NCBI RefSeq assembly: GCF_041714655.1
Contig: NZ_CP168219.1
Coordinates: 2,790,001-2,854,000 of the forward strand
Direction of reading: 5' to 3'
DNA from: Pseudoroseicyclus_A sp041714655
GTDB lineage: Bacteria > Pseudomonadota > Alphaproteobacteria > Rhodobacterales > Rhodobacteraceae
DNA: 64,000 bases
Of this stretch, positions 40,581 to 50,560 are shown one piece after another. Both the position numbers and the translations under genes were made by a program. Position 1 is the stretch's first letter. The number at the start of each line of letters is the position of its first letter. The notes beneath the pieces are model-generated. The model made no database searches, was not told the DNA's origin, and worked only from the letters and a program-made list of their open reading frames with translations.

Positions 40581-41435
40581 TCAGCCGTTCCGCCGGGCGC
40601 CGAAGCGCCAGACGGCGACGCCGAGCCCGGCCACGGTCAGCACCGTGCACCAGATCAGCGAGCCCGCCACCGGGTGCAGCAGCATCCAGCTCGCATCCGC
40701 CGGGATCGGGTTCGGGTTGCCGAAGAGATCGCGCAGCGCCGCGACGACCGGCGTCACCGGGCTCCAGTCCGTCACCAGCCGCACCACGGCGGGCATCCCG
40801 TCGATCGGCACGAAGGCGTTGGAGGCGAAGGTCAGCGGGAAGATGACCAGAAAGCCGATGGCCTGCGCCGCGTTCTGGGTCCGCACCGAGAGGCCCAGGC
40901 CCGCGCCGAGCGCGATCATCGCGAAGGAGAAGTAGATCATCAGCGCGAAGCCGCCGAGCGCCGGGCCGAGCCCCGCTTCGGGCGACCAGCCAATCAGCAG
41001 GCCGCAGAGCGCCATGACGACGATGCCGAGCAGCCCTTCGATCATCTCGCCCGCCGCCCGGCCGACCAGGATCGACAGAGACGAGATCGGCAGCACGCGG
41101 AAGCGGTCGATCACCGCCTCGCCGAAATCGGTGACGATGCCGGTGGCGGTCGACACGCAGCGGAAGGCCAGCGTCTGGATGAAGATCCCCGCCATCAGGA
41201 ACTCGCGGTAGTTGCCGCTGTCGCCGACGTCGATGGCCGAGCCGAAGATATAGCCGAAGAGCAGCACGAACATGAGCGGCTGCAGCGTCACGTCGAGCAG
41301 CTTCTCGGGCACACGCGGGATGTGCTGCAGGTCGCGGGCCATGAAGACTCCGATCTCGTCGAGCATCTTCATGATGCCCCGGCGCGTGGCGGGCCGTGTG
41401 GTGGTGTGGGTGGCGGTTTGCGTCGTGCCGGTCAT
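40581..41435 (-). CDS. ABC transporter permease (DrrB type)
   Basis: 284 residues with six hydrophobic helices (about 48-66, 84-108, 132-158, 165-190, 195-215, 250-272), the ABC-2 permease layout. The Gly-rich PEKLLDVTLQPLMFVLLFGY opening and FAMIALGAGLGLSVRTQNAA with the loop LTFASNAFVPIDGMPA are typical of daunorubicin-resistance-type exporters. Co-translated with the ATPase gene (ATGA overlap). Most likely exports a hydrophobic drug or lipid-like compound. Confidence 0.88.
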   Translation of the reverse strand: MTGTTQTATHTTTRPATRRGIMKMLDEIGVFMARDLQHIPRVPEKLLDVTLQPLMFVLLFGYIFGSAIDVGDSGNYREFLMAGIFIQTLAFRCVSTATGIVTDFGEAVIDRFRVLPISSLSILVGRAAGEMIEGLLGIVVMALCGLLIGWSPEAGLGPALGGFALMIYFSFAMIALGAGLGLSVRTQNAAQAIGFLVIFPLTFASNAFVPIDGMPAVVRLVTDWSPVTPVVAALRDLFGNPNPIPADASWMLLHPVAGSLIWCTVLTVAGLGVAVWRFGARRNG

Positions 41436-42424
41436 TCTGCAGGCTCCAGGCTGGGGGCCGGCTCGGCCGTCGCGGGCCGGCCGGTCAATTCGAAGAAGAC
41501 GTCGTCCATGCTCGGCCGCAGGACGCTGACGGCGTCGAGCGACAGGCCGGCGCCCGCCAGCGCCTCGACGAGGCGGGCCGTCCCGGGCAGGTCCTTGAGC
41601 GGGACGATGAGCTGCGGGCCCCGGCGGAAGGCCGGGCCGGCGGCGAAGGGCGCGGCGAGCTCTCTCAGCGCCGCCTCGGCCCCTTCCCCCTCGCCGAGGT
41701 CCACGGCCAGAGAGGCCCGCCCGACCCGCGCCTTGAGGGCGGAGGGCGTGCCCTCTGCCACCACGCGGCCATGGTCGATGACGGCGACGCGCTCGGCGAA
41801 GGTGTCGGCCTCTTCCAGGTATTGCGTCGTCAGGAGCACCGTGGTGCCGCCCTTCGTCATGTCGGCGATGATCTCCCAGGTCGCGGCGCGGCCCGAGGGG
41901 TCGAGCCCGGTCGTCGGCTCATCGAGGAAAAGGACGGGCGGCGCCACCACCAGCGAGGCGGCGAGGTCGAGCCGCCGGCGCATCCCGCCGGAGAAACTTT
42001 TGATCGGCTTGCGGCCCGTGGATGCGAGGTCGAAGCGCTCGAGCAGCTCGTCGGCCCGGGCCCTGGCGTCGCGCGGGCGCAGTCCGTGGAGCCGGGCGAT
42101 CATGACGAGGTTCTGCCGGGCGGAGAGCAGCTCGTCGACGCTGGCATATTGCCCGACGAGGCCGATGTTCCGCCGCACCATGGGCGCGGCGCGCACCACG
42201 TCATGGCCGGCGACGAAAGCGGTGCCCTCATCGGGCGTCAGCAGCGTCGTCAGCATCCGCACGGTCGTCGTCTTGCCGGCGCCGTTGGGGCCGAGAAGCC
42301 CGAAGACCGAGCCGCGCGGCACCGAGAGCGAGATGCCGTCGGCGGCGCGGTTGGATCCGAAGCTCTTGCCGAGCCCCCGCGCCTCGATGGCGAGCGCGGG
42401 ATCGGGAGGGGAGGAGGATGTCAT
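41432..42424 (-). CDS. ABC transporter ATP-binding protein (DrrA type)
   Basis: 330 residues. Walker A GPNGAGKTTTVRML (about 45-58), Q-loop VGQYASVDELL, signature FSGGMRRRLDLAASL, Walker B VLFLDEPTTGLDPSGR and the H-loop LLTTQYLEEAD. The C-terminal DUF4162 part (ALKARVGRASLAVDL) marks DrrA-type exporters. Transcribed divergently from a TetR-family regulator with two operators between them. Confidence 0.92.
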   Translation of the reverse strand: MTSSSPPDPALAIEARGLGKSFGSNRAADGISLSVPRGSVFGLLGPNGAGKTTTVRMLTTLLTPDEGTAFVAGHDVVRAAPMVRRNIGLVGQYASVDELLSARQNLVMIARLHGLRPRDARARADELLERFDLASTGRKPIKSFSGGMRRRLDLAASLVVAPPVLFLDEPTTGLDPSGRAATWEIIADMTKGGTTVLLTTQYLEEADTFAERVAVIDHGRVVAEGTPSALKARVGRASLAVDLGEGEGAEAALRELAAPFAAGPAFRRGPQLIVPLKDLPGTARLVEALAGAGLSLDAVSVLRPSMDDVFFELTGRPATAEPAPSLEPAE

Positions 42425-42469
42425 GAGGAAGAACTCCGCAGGTGGGCTTGCCCTCTCGGGCGCGCCGTT

Positions 42470-42484
42470 GGTACGATGTACGAA
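42470..42484. promoter_or_regulatory. TetR-type operator 1
   Basis: GGTACGATGTACGAA, containing GTAC-GAT-GTAC, two palindromic tetramers in dyad symmetry. It recurs 25 bases downstream. It lies between the divergent ABC exporter and TetR genes. Confidence 0.65.
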
Positions 42485-42494
42485 GCGACCTAAT

Positions 42495-42509
42495 GGTACG
42501 GTGTACGAA
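42495..42509. promoter_or_regulatory. TetR-type operator 2
   Basis: GGTACGGTGTACGAA, same 15-base unit as the operator at 42470, overlapping the first base of the TetR start codon. A TTGGTA/TAATGG promoter pair (42469-42474, 42491-42496, 16-base spacing) would be covered by both sites and would give an almost leaderless regulator transcript. Confidence 0.65.
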
Positions 42510-43390
42510 TGTCAAGGATCCCTTCCGACCCCGCGCTCCGCGCGCGGATGCAGGCGCTGACGGAGGCCATGCAGGCCGAGGGGCGGGCGATGCGCGGCGG
42601 CGATGTCGTCGCCGGAATGCGCCGCATGATGGCTCTGAGGGACGAGATGCATGCGCTCCGCGCCGAGATCGCCGCGCAGGATGCCGCCACCCGCCAGAGC
42701 GCCCGCGCCGGCCGTGGCGGGCGGCCGCAGCTCGATCGCGCCAGCATCGCCGCTGCCGCGCTCGCCATCGCCGATGCGGAGGGGCTGGAGGCGGTCTCGA
42801 TGCGCCGTGTGGCCCAGGCGCTCGGCGCCGGCACCATGTCGCTCTACCACCATGTCGCCACGAAGGAGGCGCTGCTCGGCGAGATGTCTGACCGGATCAT
42901 GAGCGAGGTGCTTCTGCCGGCGGAGGCCATGACGGGGCTCTGGCGGCAGGACCTGCGGCTGATCGCCCATGCGACCCGCGCCAGCTTCACCGCCCACCCC
43001 TGGGTGCTGACGGAGCGGCCGCCCGGCCCGTCGGGGCCGAATGCCATGGCGCATTTCGAGCAGAGCCTCGCCGCGCTCGCCGCGGTCGACATGCCCCTCG
43101 CCGACCGGCTGACGCTCATCGCCACCGTCGACAATTACGTCTTCGGCCATTGCCTGCGCGCCGGGATGGAGCGGGGCGGCCCGCCCGCGGAGGAAGAGCT
43201 CGATGCCCGCGCCTTCGCCGGCATCGCCGAAGACGGCGCCCATCCCGAATTCGCCCGGCTCATCGCCCGCGAGGGGGCGGAGGCCTTCTTCAGGCAGCTC
43301 ACCCTCTCGACCCGGGCCGAGGCGATCTTCGAGGAGGGGCTCGGCCTCATCCTCGACGGCGCCGCCCGCCGCTTTTCGCTGCCGGATTGA
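42509..43390 (+). CDS. TetR/AcrR family transcriptional regulator
   Basis: 293 residues, longer than most TetR proteins because of about 75 helical N-terminal residues (ALTEAMQAEGRAMRGGDVVA onwards) before the DNA-binding domain. The helix-turn-helix is LDRASIAAAALAIADAEG..VSMRRVAQALGAGTMSLYHHVATKEALL (about 72-118). The C-terminal domain is the TetR_C type of drug-efflux regulators. Divergent from the DrrAB-type exporter, so likely its repressor, acting at two GTAC-N3-GTAC sites. Confidence 0.88.
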   Translation: MSRIPSDPALRARMQALTEAMQAEGRAMRGGDVVAGMRRMMALRDEMHALRAEIAAQDAATRQSARAGRGGRPQLDRASIAAAALAIADAEGLEAVSMRRVAQALGAGTMSLYHHVATKEALLGEMSDRIMSEVLLPAEAMTGLWRQDLRLIAHATRASFTAHPWVLTERPPGPSGPNAMAHFEQSLAALAAVDMPLADRLTLIATVDNYVFGHCLRAGMERGGPPAEEELDARAFAGIAEDGAHPEFARLIAREGAEAFFRQLTLSTRAEAIFEEGLGLILDGAARRFSLPD

Positions 43391-43440
43391 GGGGGAGAGA
43401 GGCGCGGGCAGGCCCCGGCGCGAATGCCGCCCTGCGGTGC

Positions 43441-43469
43441 TTGACACCACCCCCGCGCTCGCCCTATCA
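43441..43469 (+). promoter_or_regulatory. Promoter of the tRNA-Ala gene
   Basis: TTGACA (43441-43446), 17 bases, CTATCA (43464-43469), about twelve bases before the mature tRNA. Matches the housekeeping sigma consensus well. Confidence 0.65.
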
Positions 43470-43480
43470 GCACCCGGTCT

Positions 43481-45074
<1,594 letters not shown>

Positions 45075-45078
<4 letters not shown>

Positions 45079-45425
45079 CGGTGCCGCCCTTCATCGCCTG
45101 TTGGCAAAACGTGCCGCCGGGCGCGATCGTGATCCTCATGGTCAAACCCCGAGCTCAGTCTAGCACCGGAGGCCGGCAGGTCGCTCAGCATTTTGGCTAG
45201 GTCGAGGACTTGTCCCCCATCTTTTACTACCCGATCTTGCGGCGCGATGCCGAAGCCAAGATCGACAAAGGCAAGGATGATAGACCAAAGTGTTTCGATG
45301 AATTCGCGCTTCTGATCCTCGCTCAAATCGGACTGTTCGAGGTGATGGCCAAAAGTCGTCCAGTCGAAGGCGATACGCGGTTCAGGAGGGGGAATGGCAG
45401 AGCTAATATTGGTGGGGCTGGTCAT
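45075..45425 (-). CDS. Hypothetical protein coupled to the recombinase
   Basis: 116 residues. The core EDQKREFIETLWSIILAFVDLGFGI is a likely amphipathic helical segment. The C-terminus is charged and disordered. It overlaps the recombinase start by four bases, so it is translated with it and may be a recombination directionality or control factor (inference only). No clear ribosome site before its ATG. Confidence 0.6.
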
Positions 45426-45559
45426 GGCGGTTTTGTCTTTCTATTCTGTCTGGTTCTTTCTCCCTCTTGGGAACAATGGGAGAACATAATAGGCATAAAT
45501 TCCTAGATTTGGCAAAGTCTTTATTTGATTATCCTCGCTTCATCGAATTGAACCCTACT
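45426..45559. other. Short AT-rich intergenic region in the element
   Basis: The bases around 45480-45550 (TAATAGGCATAAATTCC, TTTATTTGATTATCC) are the richest in A and T nearby and probably hold the promoter of the minus-strand recombinase operon. No exact -35/-10 pair is assigned. Confidence 0.4.
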
Positions 45560-46039
45560 TCAAAGAATTGATTGCTTGGGTGCTCTCCGATCGCCCCCGG
45601 AGCGGCGCTCGGAGACTTGGGCAAAGGCTTTCCGAGCCATGCCATCAACCTGATCCCGTTCATGGGCGCGAGTGATCAGGGCTTCGATTTCACCGCGCTC
45701 CGATGCTTCCAATCCTCGCAGATCGCGCTCATGAGCCTGCTTTACGATGGCATGAGCCTCCCGCGTGATATCTTTTGCGCTCGTGCCGCTGCCAGCAGGT
45801 CTCGGCGATGATGGCGTGAAGTCGGCATGACGGTTTAATAGCTCAGCGCGCTGGGTATCGACCCGCGCATGATATTCCTCGTGGTATCTGCCGATCATCT
45901 TCTCTCGCGCATCGGCAAAGCGTTCCTTGATATCGCGTAGGTCCTGCCAGTCCTCGGGCTTACGAACCTGGCGTTCTTCGAACCGCAGGACCGCTTCGTG
46001 AAAGACTTTGCTGAGTTCCCGGTCGATAAAGTCGGACAC
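45560..46039 (-). CDS. Hypothetical helical protein
   Basis: 159 residues from a GTG at 46037-46039 that has GGAGGAGAATTGAC before it. A longer frame upstream has no such site and runs over another gene. The N-terminus MSDFIDRELSKVFHEAVLRFEE is strongly helical, and the C-terminal half is rich in charged residues (AHAIVKQAHERDLRGLEASERGEIEALITRAHERD), looking like a coiled coil. No family recognised. Divergent from the small gene at 46103. Confidence 0.6.
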   Translation of the reverse strand: MSDFIDRELSKVFHEAVLRFEERQVRKPEDWQDLRDIKERFADAREKMIGRYHEEYHARVDTQRAELLNRHADFTPSSPRPAGSGTSAKDITREAHAIVKQAHERDLRGLEASERGEIEALITRAHERDQVDGMARKAFAQVSERRSGGDRRAPKQSIL

Positions 46040-46102
46040 GTCAATTCTCCTCCGGTGCGCCAATATTTGCTTTCGGTAAGGCTGTTTCGGTATCCTGATT
46101 TC

Positions 46103-46369
46103 ATGGTTGTATTTCAGGACATTCAGGACGTCGAAGAGTGGTTGGAGCCGCTGGGCTACATCGCGTTTTGGGAAGCGGTCAGGCCCTATCATCTGAACCT
46201 GCAGGATCGCGATCACTGCGACGAGCTGATCGCGAGCGGAAAGGTTGACCCCACCCTGATCCTCGACGGGCTTAAGTATCTTGCCGTCGTTGAGATGCGC
46301 GTGGCTTTCGGTTTGACGGATCGCATAACCGAGCCGCTGGCTGCGCAAAGCCTGGCGTCCATCCACTAG
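46103..46369 (+). CDS. Small hypothetical protein
   Basis: 88 residues, MVVFQDIQDVEEWLEPLGYI, soluble, Trp/Tyr-containing and rich in acidic residues, codon use like the rest of the element. It exactly fills the gap between two minus-strand genes. Its TAG shares CTAG with the stop of the next minus gene. No ribosome site of strength is visible, but a TTGCTT/TATCCT pair lies just upstream. No family recognised. Confidence 0.5.
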   Translation: MVVFQDIQDVEEWLEPLGYIAFWEAVRPYHLNLQDRDHCDELIASGKVDPTLILDGLKYLAVVEMRVAFGLTDRITEPLAAQSLASIH

Positions 46370-46608
46370 CCAGCCTCCTTGAAGAAGCGGAACCAGCCGC
46401 ATTTGCCGTTGCTTGCAGCAACGGTATGGACGCCGGTCCAACCGATGAAGGTGCAGGATGTGTAGGTGCGATCGGCGAGTGGGTCCCAGCGGGCACCGTT
46501 GTCGAGGAACATGTAGCTGGCGATGATGTGCGGTGTGCCCCAAGTGGCATAGATGCCGTAAAGGCCGAGCGGCAGCAGGACCCAGAGGAAGAGCGCGACC
46601 ACCCTCAT
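46366..46608 (-). CDS. Small membrane-anchored or secreted protein
   Basis: 80 residues. One N-terminal hydrophobic helix (about 3-22, VVALFLWVLLPLGLYGIYAT) then a small outer domain with two cysteines and several aromatics (YTSCTFIGWTGVHT, NGKCGWFRFF). Starts inside the stop of the coupling-protein gene, the last member of the minus operon 50468-46366. Its role in mobilization is suggested only by position. Confidence 0.65.
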   Translation of the reverse strand: MRVVALFLWVLLPLGLYGIYATWGTPHIIASYMFLDNGARWDPLADRTYTSCTFIGWTGVHTVAASNGKCGWFRFFKEAG

Positions 46609-48047
46609 GACTCAGCCTCTGTCGGCAACGGAAAGCGCAGCTTCGGATCGGACGGCAAGCGTCCCCCTTCGAGAGGATTGGCAGCCACCAGGTCGCAATA
46701 GGGCGCGATATTGTTCTGACTGATCTTGTCGGCGACGAAGAACCCGACCCCCTTCACGTGGATCAGTTGCTGATGGGCGGGCATCGCCATGAGCTCGGCG
46801 GGCGACATCCATTTCTGGCGGATCAAGCTCCAGTTAGTCTGCAACCGGAAGCTTTCGGAATCGGCACCCAGCCCTTGCTGCACGGCGTGCTGCTCGCCCA
46901 TCATGTCGCTGACGAGCTTGGCCTCAGTGAACCCAGAGAAGCCAAACCACTGCTTGACGATGGCGTTCTCTTCGATCGTCTCGACGGCGTGTTTGCCAAG
47001 CTTCTTTTCGATCTCGGAACGGGACTGGGCGATGTTGTGGGCTTCGGTCCCTCCGAACGCCCTGAGGGTTGTCAGCGCGTCCACATACGGCTTCAGAGGC
47101 GCGTTGGTGACTTCCTCTCCGATCAGAGTAAGCCCGCCCGCCTTGCGATAGAGAGCGTTGATGAAGCCCATCAGGTGGAGGGCGTAGTATGGCCCCAGAC
47201 GGCTCATATGCGCCTGCGGGCCAACCAGGAAGATCACGGCGCGCTTCTGGATCAGCTCAAAATGCGTTGTTGTGGCGCCGATACCGACTTTGTTGAGACG
47301 GGTGCCGATGGCGAAGATGCGAAGCGCGTTTTCCGCCGCCTCGCAGTGCTGTGGCCAGTGCTCGTGGCGGGTCATACCGAGGATGTTTCGAGCCAGCACC
47401 CGCAGCATGCCTTCACCCTCGGCAGCTTCGATTTCAGCAAAATTTGCAAGCATCATCGGGTCGCTCAGGACTTGCCAGACACCGCCAGGCGTGGCGAGCT
47501 TCGGATTTCGCTTGAGAAGCATCAGGGTAACGAACTCGACCAGCAACCGGGGCCAGCTCCTGAAGTACCGGTTTCGAGCGTCGTCCTGCGGCTCTTCGAT
47601 CATCGAGTGGGTGAAGAGCTCATTCGCATAGAGCAGGTCGTCGGGCGCGTTGAGGTAGGTATCGACTACGGCTGAAATCGGGTTGATGGACACACGGTGC
47701 CGGTAGTCGGCTGGAAAGACCCCCATGTCGTCAATAACCGCGACGGGAAGCCCGAGGTCCGCGATCATATCCGCCGATTGTGCCGCGAGTTCACCGTCCT
47801 TGGAATCTGTCAGGAGGATGGCGCTTCGGGAAGTGGAGGACAGAAGCGAGAAGAGCCAGACGTTCGACCCTGCGGTCGTTTTCCCTCCGCCGTTGGCGGA
47901 AAGAAGGAGGGAATGCCCCTTAGGGGCGAAAATCGGCTCGCCAGTCTGGGGAACCAGTCCAATCAGACGCTTCCCCACTGGATCGACCTCGTTGACGAAA
48001 GGCTTACGCCCGGAAGCGAAGCGGCGCTTTCGAAAAGGTAAACTCAT
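46605..48047 (-). CDS. VirD4/TraG-like coupling ATPase lacking its own membrane anchor
   Basis: 480 residues. Walker A is SANGGGKTT (about residue 50) and Walker B GLTLIGEEV (about 315), followed by the TraG/VirD4 pattern RAFGGTEAHNIAQSRSEIEKKLG (Gln-containing motif) and a C-terminal strand set. VirD4 family proteins link the relaxosome to a type IV secretion channel. They usually start with two membrane helices. Here residues 1-40 are soluble, so anchoring may come from the two-helix proteins encoded just upstream. Overlaps both neighbours by four bases. Confidence 0.8.
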   Translation of the reverse strand: MSLPFRKRRFASGRKPFVNEVDPVGKRLIGLVPQTGEPIFAPKGHSLLLSANGGGKTTAGSNVWLFSLLSSTSRSAILLTDSKDGELAAQSADMIADLGLPVAVIDDMGVFPADYRHRVSINPISAVVDTYLNAPDDLLYANELFTHSMIEEPQDDARNRYFRSWPRLLVEFVTLMLLKRNPKLATPGGVWQVLSDPMMLANFAEIEAAEGEGMLRVLARNILGMTRHEHWPQHCEAAENALRIFAIGTRLNKVGIGATTTHFELIQKRAVIFLVGPQAHMSRLGPYYALHLMGFINALYRKAGGLTLIGEEVTNAPLKPYVDALTTLRAFGGTEAHNIAQSRSEIEKKLGKHAVETIEENAIVKQWFGFSGFTEAKLVSDMMGEQHAVQQGLGADSESFRLQTNWSLIRQKWMSPAELMAMPAHQQLIHVKGVGFFVADKISQNNIAPYCDLVAANPLEGGRLPSDPKLRFPLPTEAES

Positions 48048-48352
48048 CGGATCATCCCCCGCTTGCGCAGGTCATCCTCGCTCGCCAGATGGTCGGCGCG
48101 CGGGACGCCGCCCATCCGCTTCATGCGGGCGAGCTGACGGCTACGGGAGAAGAAGCGCCACAGATGACGCATGCCGTCCAGAACTTGCAAAACGCCGGTC
48201 AGGCCGACCAGCACGGCGAAGATATATAATTGCCACCATTCCTTGGTGACATTGGACCAGGCCAACCACGCCGCGCCGAGACACAGCGTCCCCAGCGCGA
48301 AATGGGCGTTAATCTTGAGGATGGCGCGCCATTCGGGATTACGTTCGATCAT
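48044..48352 (-). CDS. Two-helix membrane protein, mobilization block
   Basis: 102 residues. Two hydrophobic helices (about 13-32 and 41-62: FALGTLCLGAAWLAWSNV and LYIFAVLVGLTGVLQVL), basic C-terminal tail (RSRQLARMKRMGG). Could supply membrane anchoring to the TM-less coupling protein encoded next (inference). Overlaps it by four bases. Confidence 0.7.
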   Translation of the reverse strand: MIERNPEWRAILKINAHFALGTLCLGAAWLAWSNVTKEWWQLYIFAVLVGLTGVLQVLDGMRHLWRFFSRSRQLARMKRMGGVPRADHLASEDDLRKRGMIR

Positions 48353-48723
48353 GACCGCGCCTCCTTCTTGGCGCGATCCGACGCTTCGAGGATCTGGGGC
48401 CGCATCCGGTTGAGGTGACGGTAGGTCCCCATCACGGAGTCCGAAAGCTTGGAGCCTCGGAGGTCCCGGCTGACCAGTGTGAGCTGACCGATGCAGAGCC
48501 CGCCGGTCACCGCTAGTCCAATGACCGCCAGTGCGGTCTTGATCTCACCAGGGTAGAGGATGTCGGCAAAAGACCAGGCGAACCCGCCAAGCATCGTGGC
48601 GACTATCAGCCCCGCGGCAAAGAACGGCCTCCGCGTGGATATAACTGACAGGTCTTCTAGCCGATATGAATCATTGTGGGTATGCAGGGCGGATGGGCCG
48701 ATAAAGAGCTTGCCAAAGATCAT
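48349..48723 (-). CDS. Two-helix membrane protein, mobilization block
   Basis: 124 residues. Helices at about 33-55 (PFFAAGLIVATMLGGFAWSF) and 64-84 (TALAVIGLAVTGGLCIGQL), followed by a basic soluble tail (YRHLNRMRPQILEASDRAKKE). Same layout as the next gene. Unrecognised family. Overlaps it by four bases. Confidence 0.65.
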   Translation of the reverse strand: MIFGKLFIGPSALHTHNDSYRLEDLSVISTRRPFFAAGLIVATMLGGFAWSFADILYPGEIKTALAVIGLAVTGGLCIGQLTLVSRDLRGSKLSDSVMGTYRHLNRMRPQILEASDRAKKEARS

Positions 48724-48726
48724 GGC

Positions 48727-49245
48727 TCAGCCCTCCATCCGGCAGGCAGGCGAATGCAGAGCGCGGCTCAGCGCCGCCTCTCGTTCCCGGACTTCGATCG
48801 GAGTAAAGAGCCGCCCCGAGGCGGCATAGAGCGCCAGCTCAAGCCGGTTCTCTTCGACATACACGGCTTGCGCGCAGGAGCAGCTGTCAGACACTCTGGT
48901 GAGTGTTCGCTCTACACGAGCAGTCTTTTCGGAATTCTGAAGACGCTCGGCCCCGCCGATGATGATGGCAGGATCGGGAATATATCGACACAGCTGCGCC
49001 AAGTCCGGATCGCCGGCCGTCAGCATGGCACAGAGGCCCGGCACATCGGGAAGCTGCGGTGCCGGCGTGCGCACGGATTCGATTTCGGAGGCAACGCCGG
49101 CCTCACACTTCAGCAGCCAACCATCACGGGCCATCTCCCGGGCGGCTATCTCCGGGCCAGCCCACACCCAGGTGAAGGCGGCGCAGGCCGCCCCCACGAT
49201 CATCGTCGTGCCGCCGATCGGCAGGGCCGAAATATCGAATGGCAT
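48727..49245 (-). CDS. Membrane-anchored protein with Cys-containing outer domain
   Basis: 172 residues. One N-terminal helix (about 12-30, GTTMIVGAACAAFTWVWAG) and an outer part with several cysteines (CEAGVAS, GLCAML, QLCRYI, CSCAQA, PACRMEG), suggesting disulfide bonds in the periplasm. Sits between the 403-residue membrane protein and the smaller two-helix proteins. No family recognised. Confidence 0.6.
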   Translation of the reverse strand: MPFDISALPIGGTTMIVGAACAAFTWVWAGPEIAAREMARDGWLLKCEAGVASEIESVRTPAPQLPDVPGLCAMLTAGDPDLAQLCRYIPDPAIIIGGAERLQNSEKTARVERTLTRVSDSCSCAQAVYVEENRLELALYAASGRLFTPIEVREREAALSRALHSPACRMEG

Positions 49246-49256
49246 CTTCGTACCCC

Positions 49257-50468
49257 TCAGCGCCGAGCGGAAGCTTGCTGAACTCTCTTGGCCTCGACTT
49301 CCTGCACGAGGCGAGCGGGCGGCAGCGTCACGAGAGACTCAAAGCTGTTGGGGTCAGGGTCGTCTGGCTCCCTCGGGTTCTCCTGCTGGACCCGGCCGAG
49401 CAGCGTCGTGAAGGTGTAGAACCAAAGGCACAGCGGGAAGATTAGCTCAATCACGGCGACGATCATCGCCAGCGGCAGGAAATGTCCCATCCAGGCGAAG
49501 GTGTCGGTCACACCAGTCTTGGCCGGCAGGTGCGGTCGAGATACGTCGATAGTGTCTTCCCGTACAATCGCCGCGCCAAGTGCGCCGGCATGTCGCTGCA
49601 TGATCGCAGAGAGGTTTGCGCTCGCCCTGTCCCGGTCAGGAATGTTCGCCCCGCTGGCGAGCTGCGCTGCAAAACCCTGCAGCGTTGCCGTGGGGGCGGA
49701 TTGCTCCAACTGGGTCAGCAGCCGAGAGATTTCCGACATGTCTGCTTGAAGTGCCGCTCGCCTCTGGTTTGATGAAAGCGAGGGATCGTCCAGCGCATCT
49801 GTGAAGTCTGCTTGCTTGTCAGCCAGAGCTTCAAGCGCGACGGAGACATCGCGCCCGGAGCGTTCAACTTCGGAGAGAACAGCAGCCGCAGCCAAGCTTT
49901 TCAGCTGCGCTTCCCGGTAGACGGGGCCGGTTCCGCCGATGCCGGACTCGTTCAGGCATCCAGCATCAAACTCGCACTGCGCCGTCGCAGTGAGATCGGA
50001 CGTGATGGCCCGGACCAGAGGCACCGCATCCATGCTTCGCCTCGCCTCGGCCTGGGCTATGTCAACATAATCAGCATACTCACTTGCAAACTCCTGAAGC
50101 CGGAGCTGGTCGACCTCGCTGCGCGTGAAACCGGCGTAGGTGGCACCGAACATTCCGGCACCGACAACCACGATCGAAGCAACACTTACTAAGCCGGCTC
50201 CGGGAGCCCCCAGGGCAGCCTGGAGGGTTCCTTTCTCCACTGCGAGACGCGTAGTGCCGTAACTGACACCCGCTCCGGTCAAGCCGATGAGAACGATCTT
50301 GCCCCAGTCGAGCGCTGTCGCCGGTTCCAAGAGGCCCGGCAAGGCCGCGCCTAACATGAGCCCCGACCCGAAAGACAGTCCGGCAGCCAAACGCGTCGCG
50401 ATTGGCTCCTTTGATCGACGGCTCATCGGCTTTAAGGTGGCATTGGAGAATGCTTCGTTCTGTGTCAC
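49257..50468 (-). CDS. Multi-helix membrane protein with large periplasmic domain
   Basis: 403 residues. About four hydrophobic helices: residues 27-48, 56-74, 88-110 and one near 335-355 (LPLAMIVAVIELIFPLCLWF). Between the third and fourth is a helical ~215-residue region with one Cys pair (AQCEFDAGC). The closing cytoplasmic tail is acidic then basic. First gene of the six-gene minus operon ending in the coupling ATPase. A membrane partner of mobilization is likely; a specific function is not known. Confidence 0.65.
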   Translation of the reverse strand: MTQNEAFSNATLKPMSRRSKEPIATRLAAGLSFGSGLMLGAALPGLLEPATALDWGKIVLIGLTGAGVSYGTTRLAVEKGTLQAALGAPGAGLVSVASIVVVGAGMFGATYAGFTRSEVDQLRLQEFASEYADYVDIAQAEARRSMDAVPLVRAITSDLTATAQCEFDAGCLNESGIGGTGPVYREAQLKSLAAAAVLSEVERSGRDVSVALEALADKQADFTDALDDPSLSSNQRRAALQADMSEISRLLTQLEQSAPTATLQGFAAQLASGANIPDRDRASANLSAIMQRHAGALGAAIVREDTIDVSRPHLPAKTGVTDTFAWMGHFLPLAMIVAVIELIFPLCLWFYTFTTLLGRVQQENPREPDDPDPNSFESLVTLPPARLVQEVEAKRVQQASARR

Positions 50469-50560
50469 TCGTTTCGCTCCTCAAGTAACTTTGCCCGCCG
50501 CTACGCTACGAGCCCGAAGACCCAAGCAAGCTGAACTTCCAAGAGAAGAGCACGAGGACG

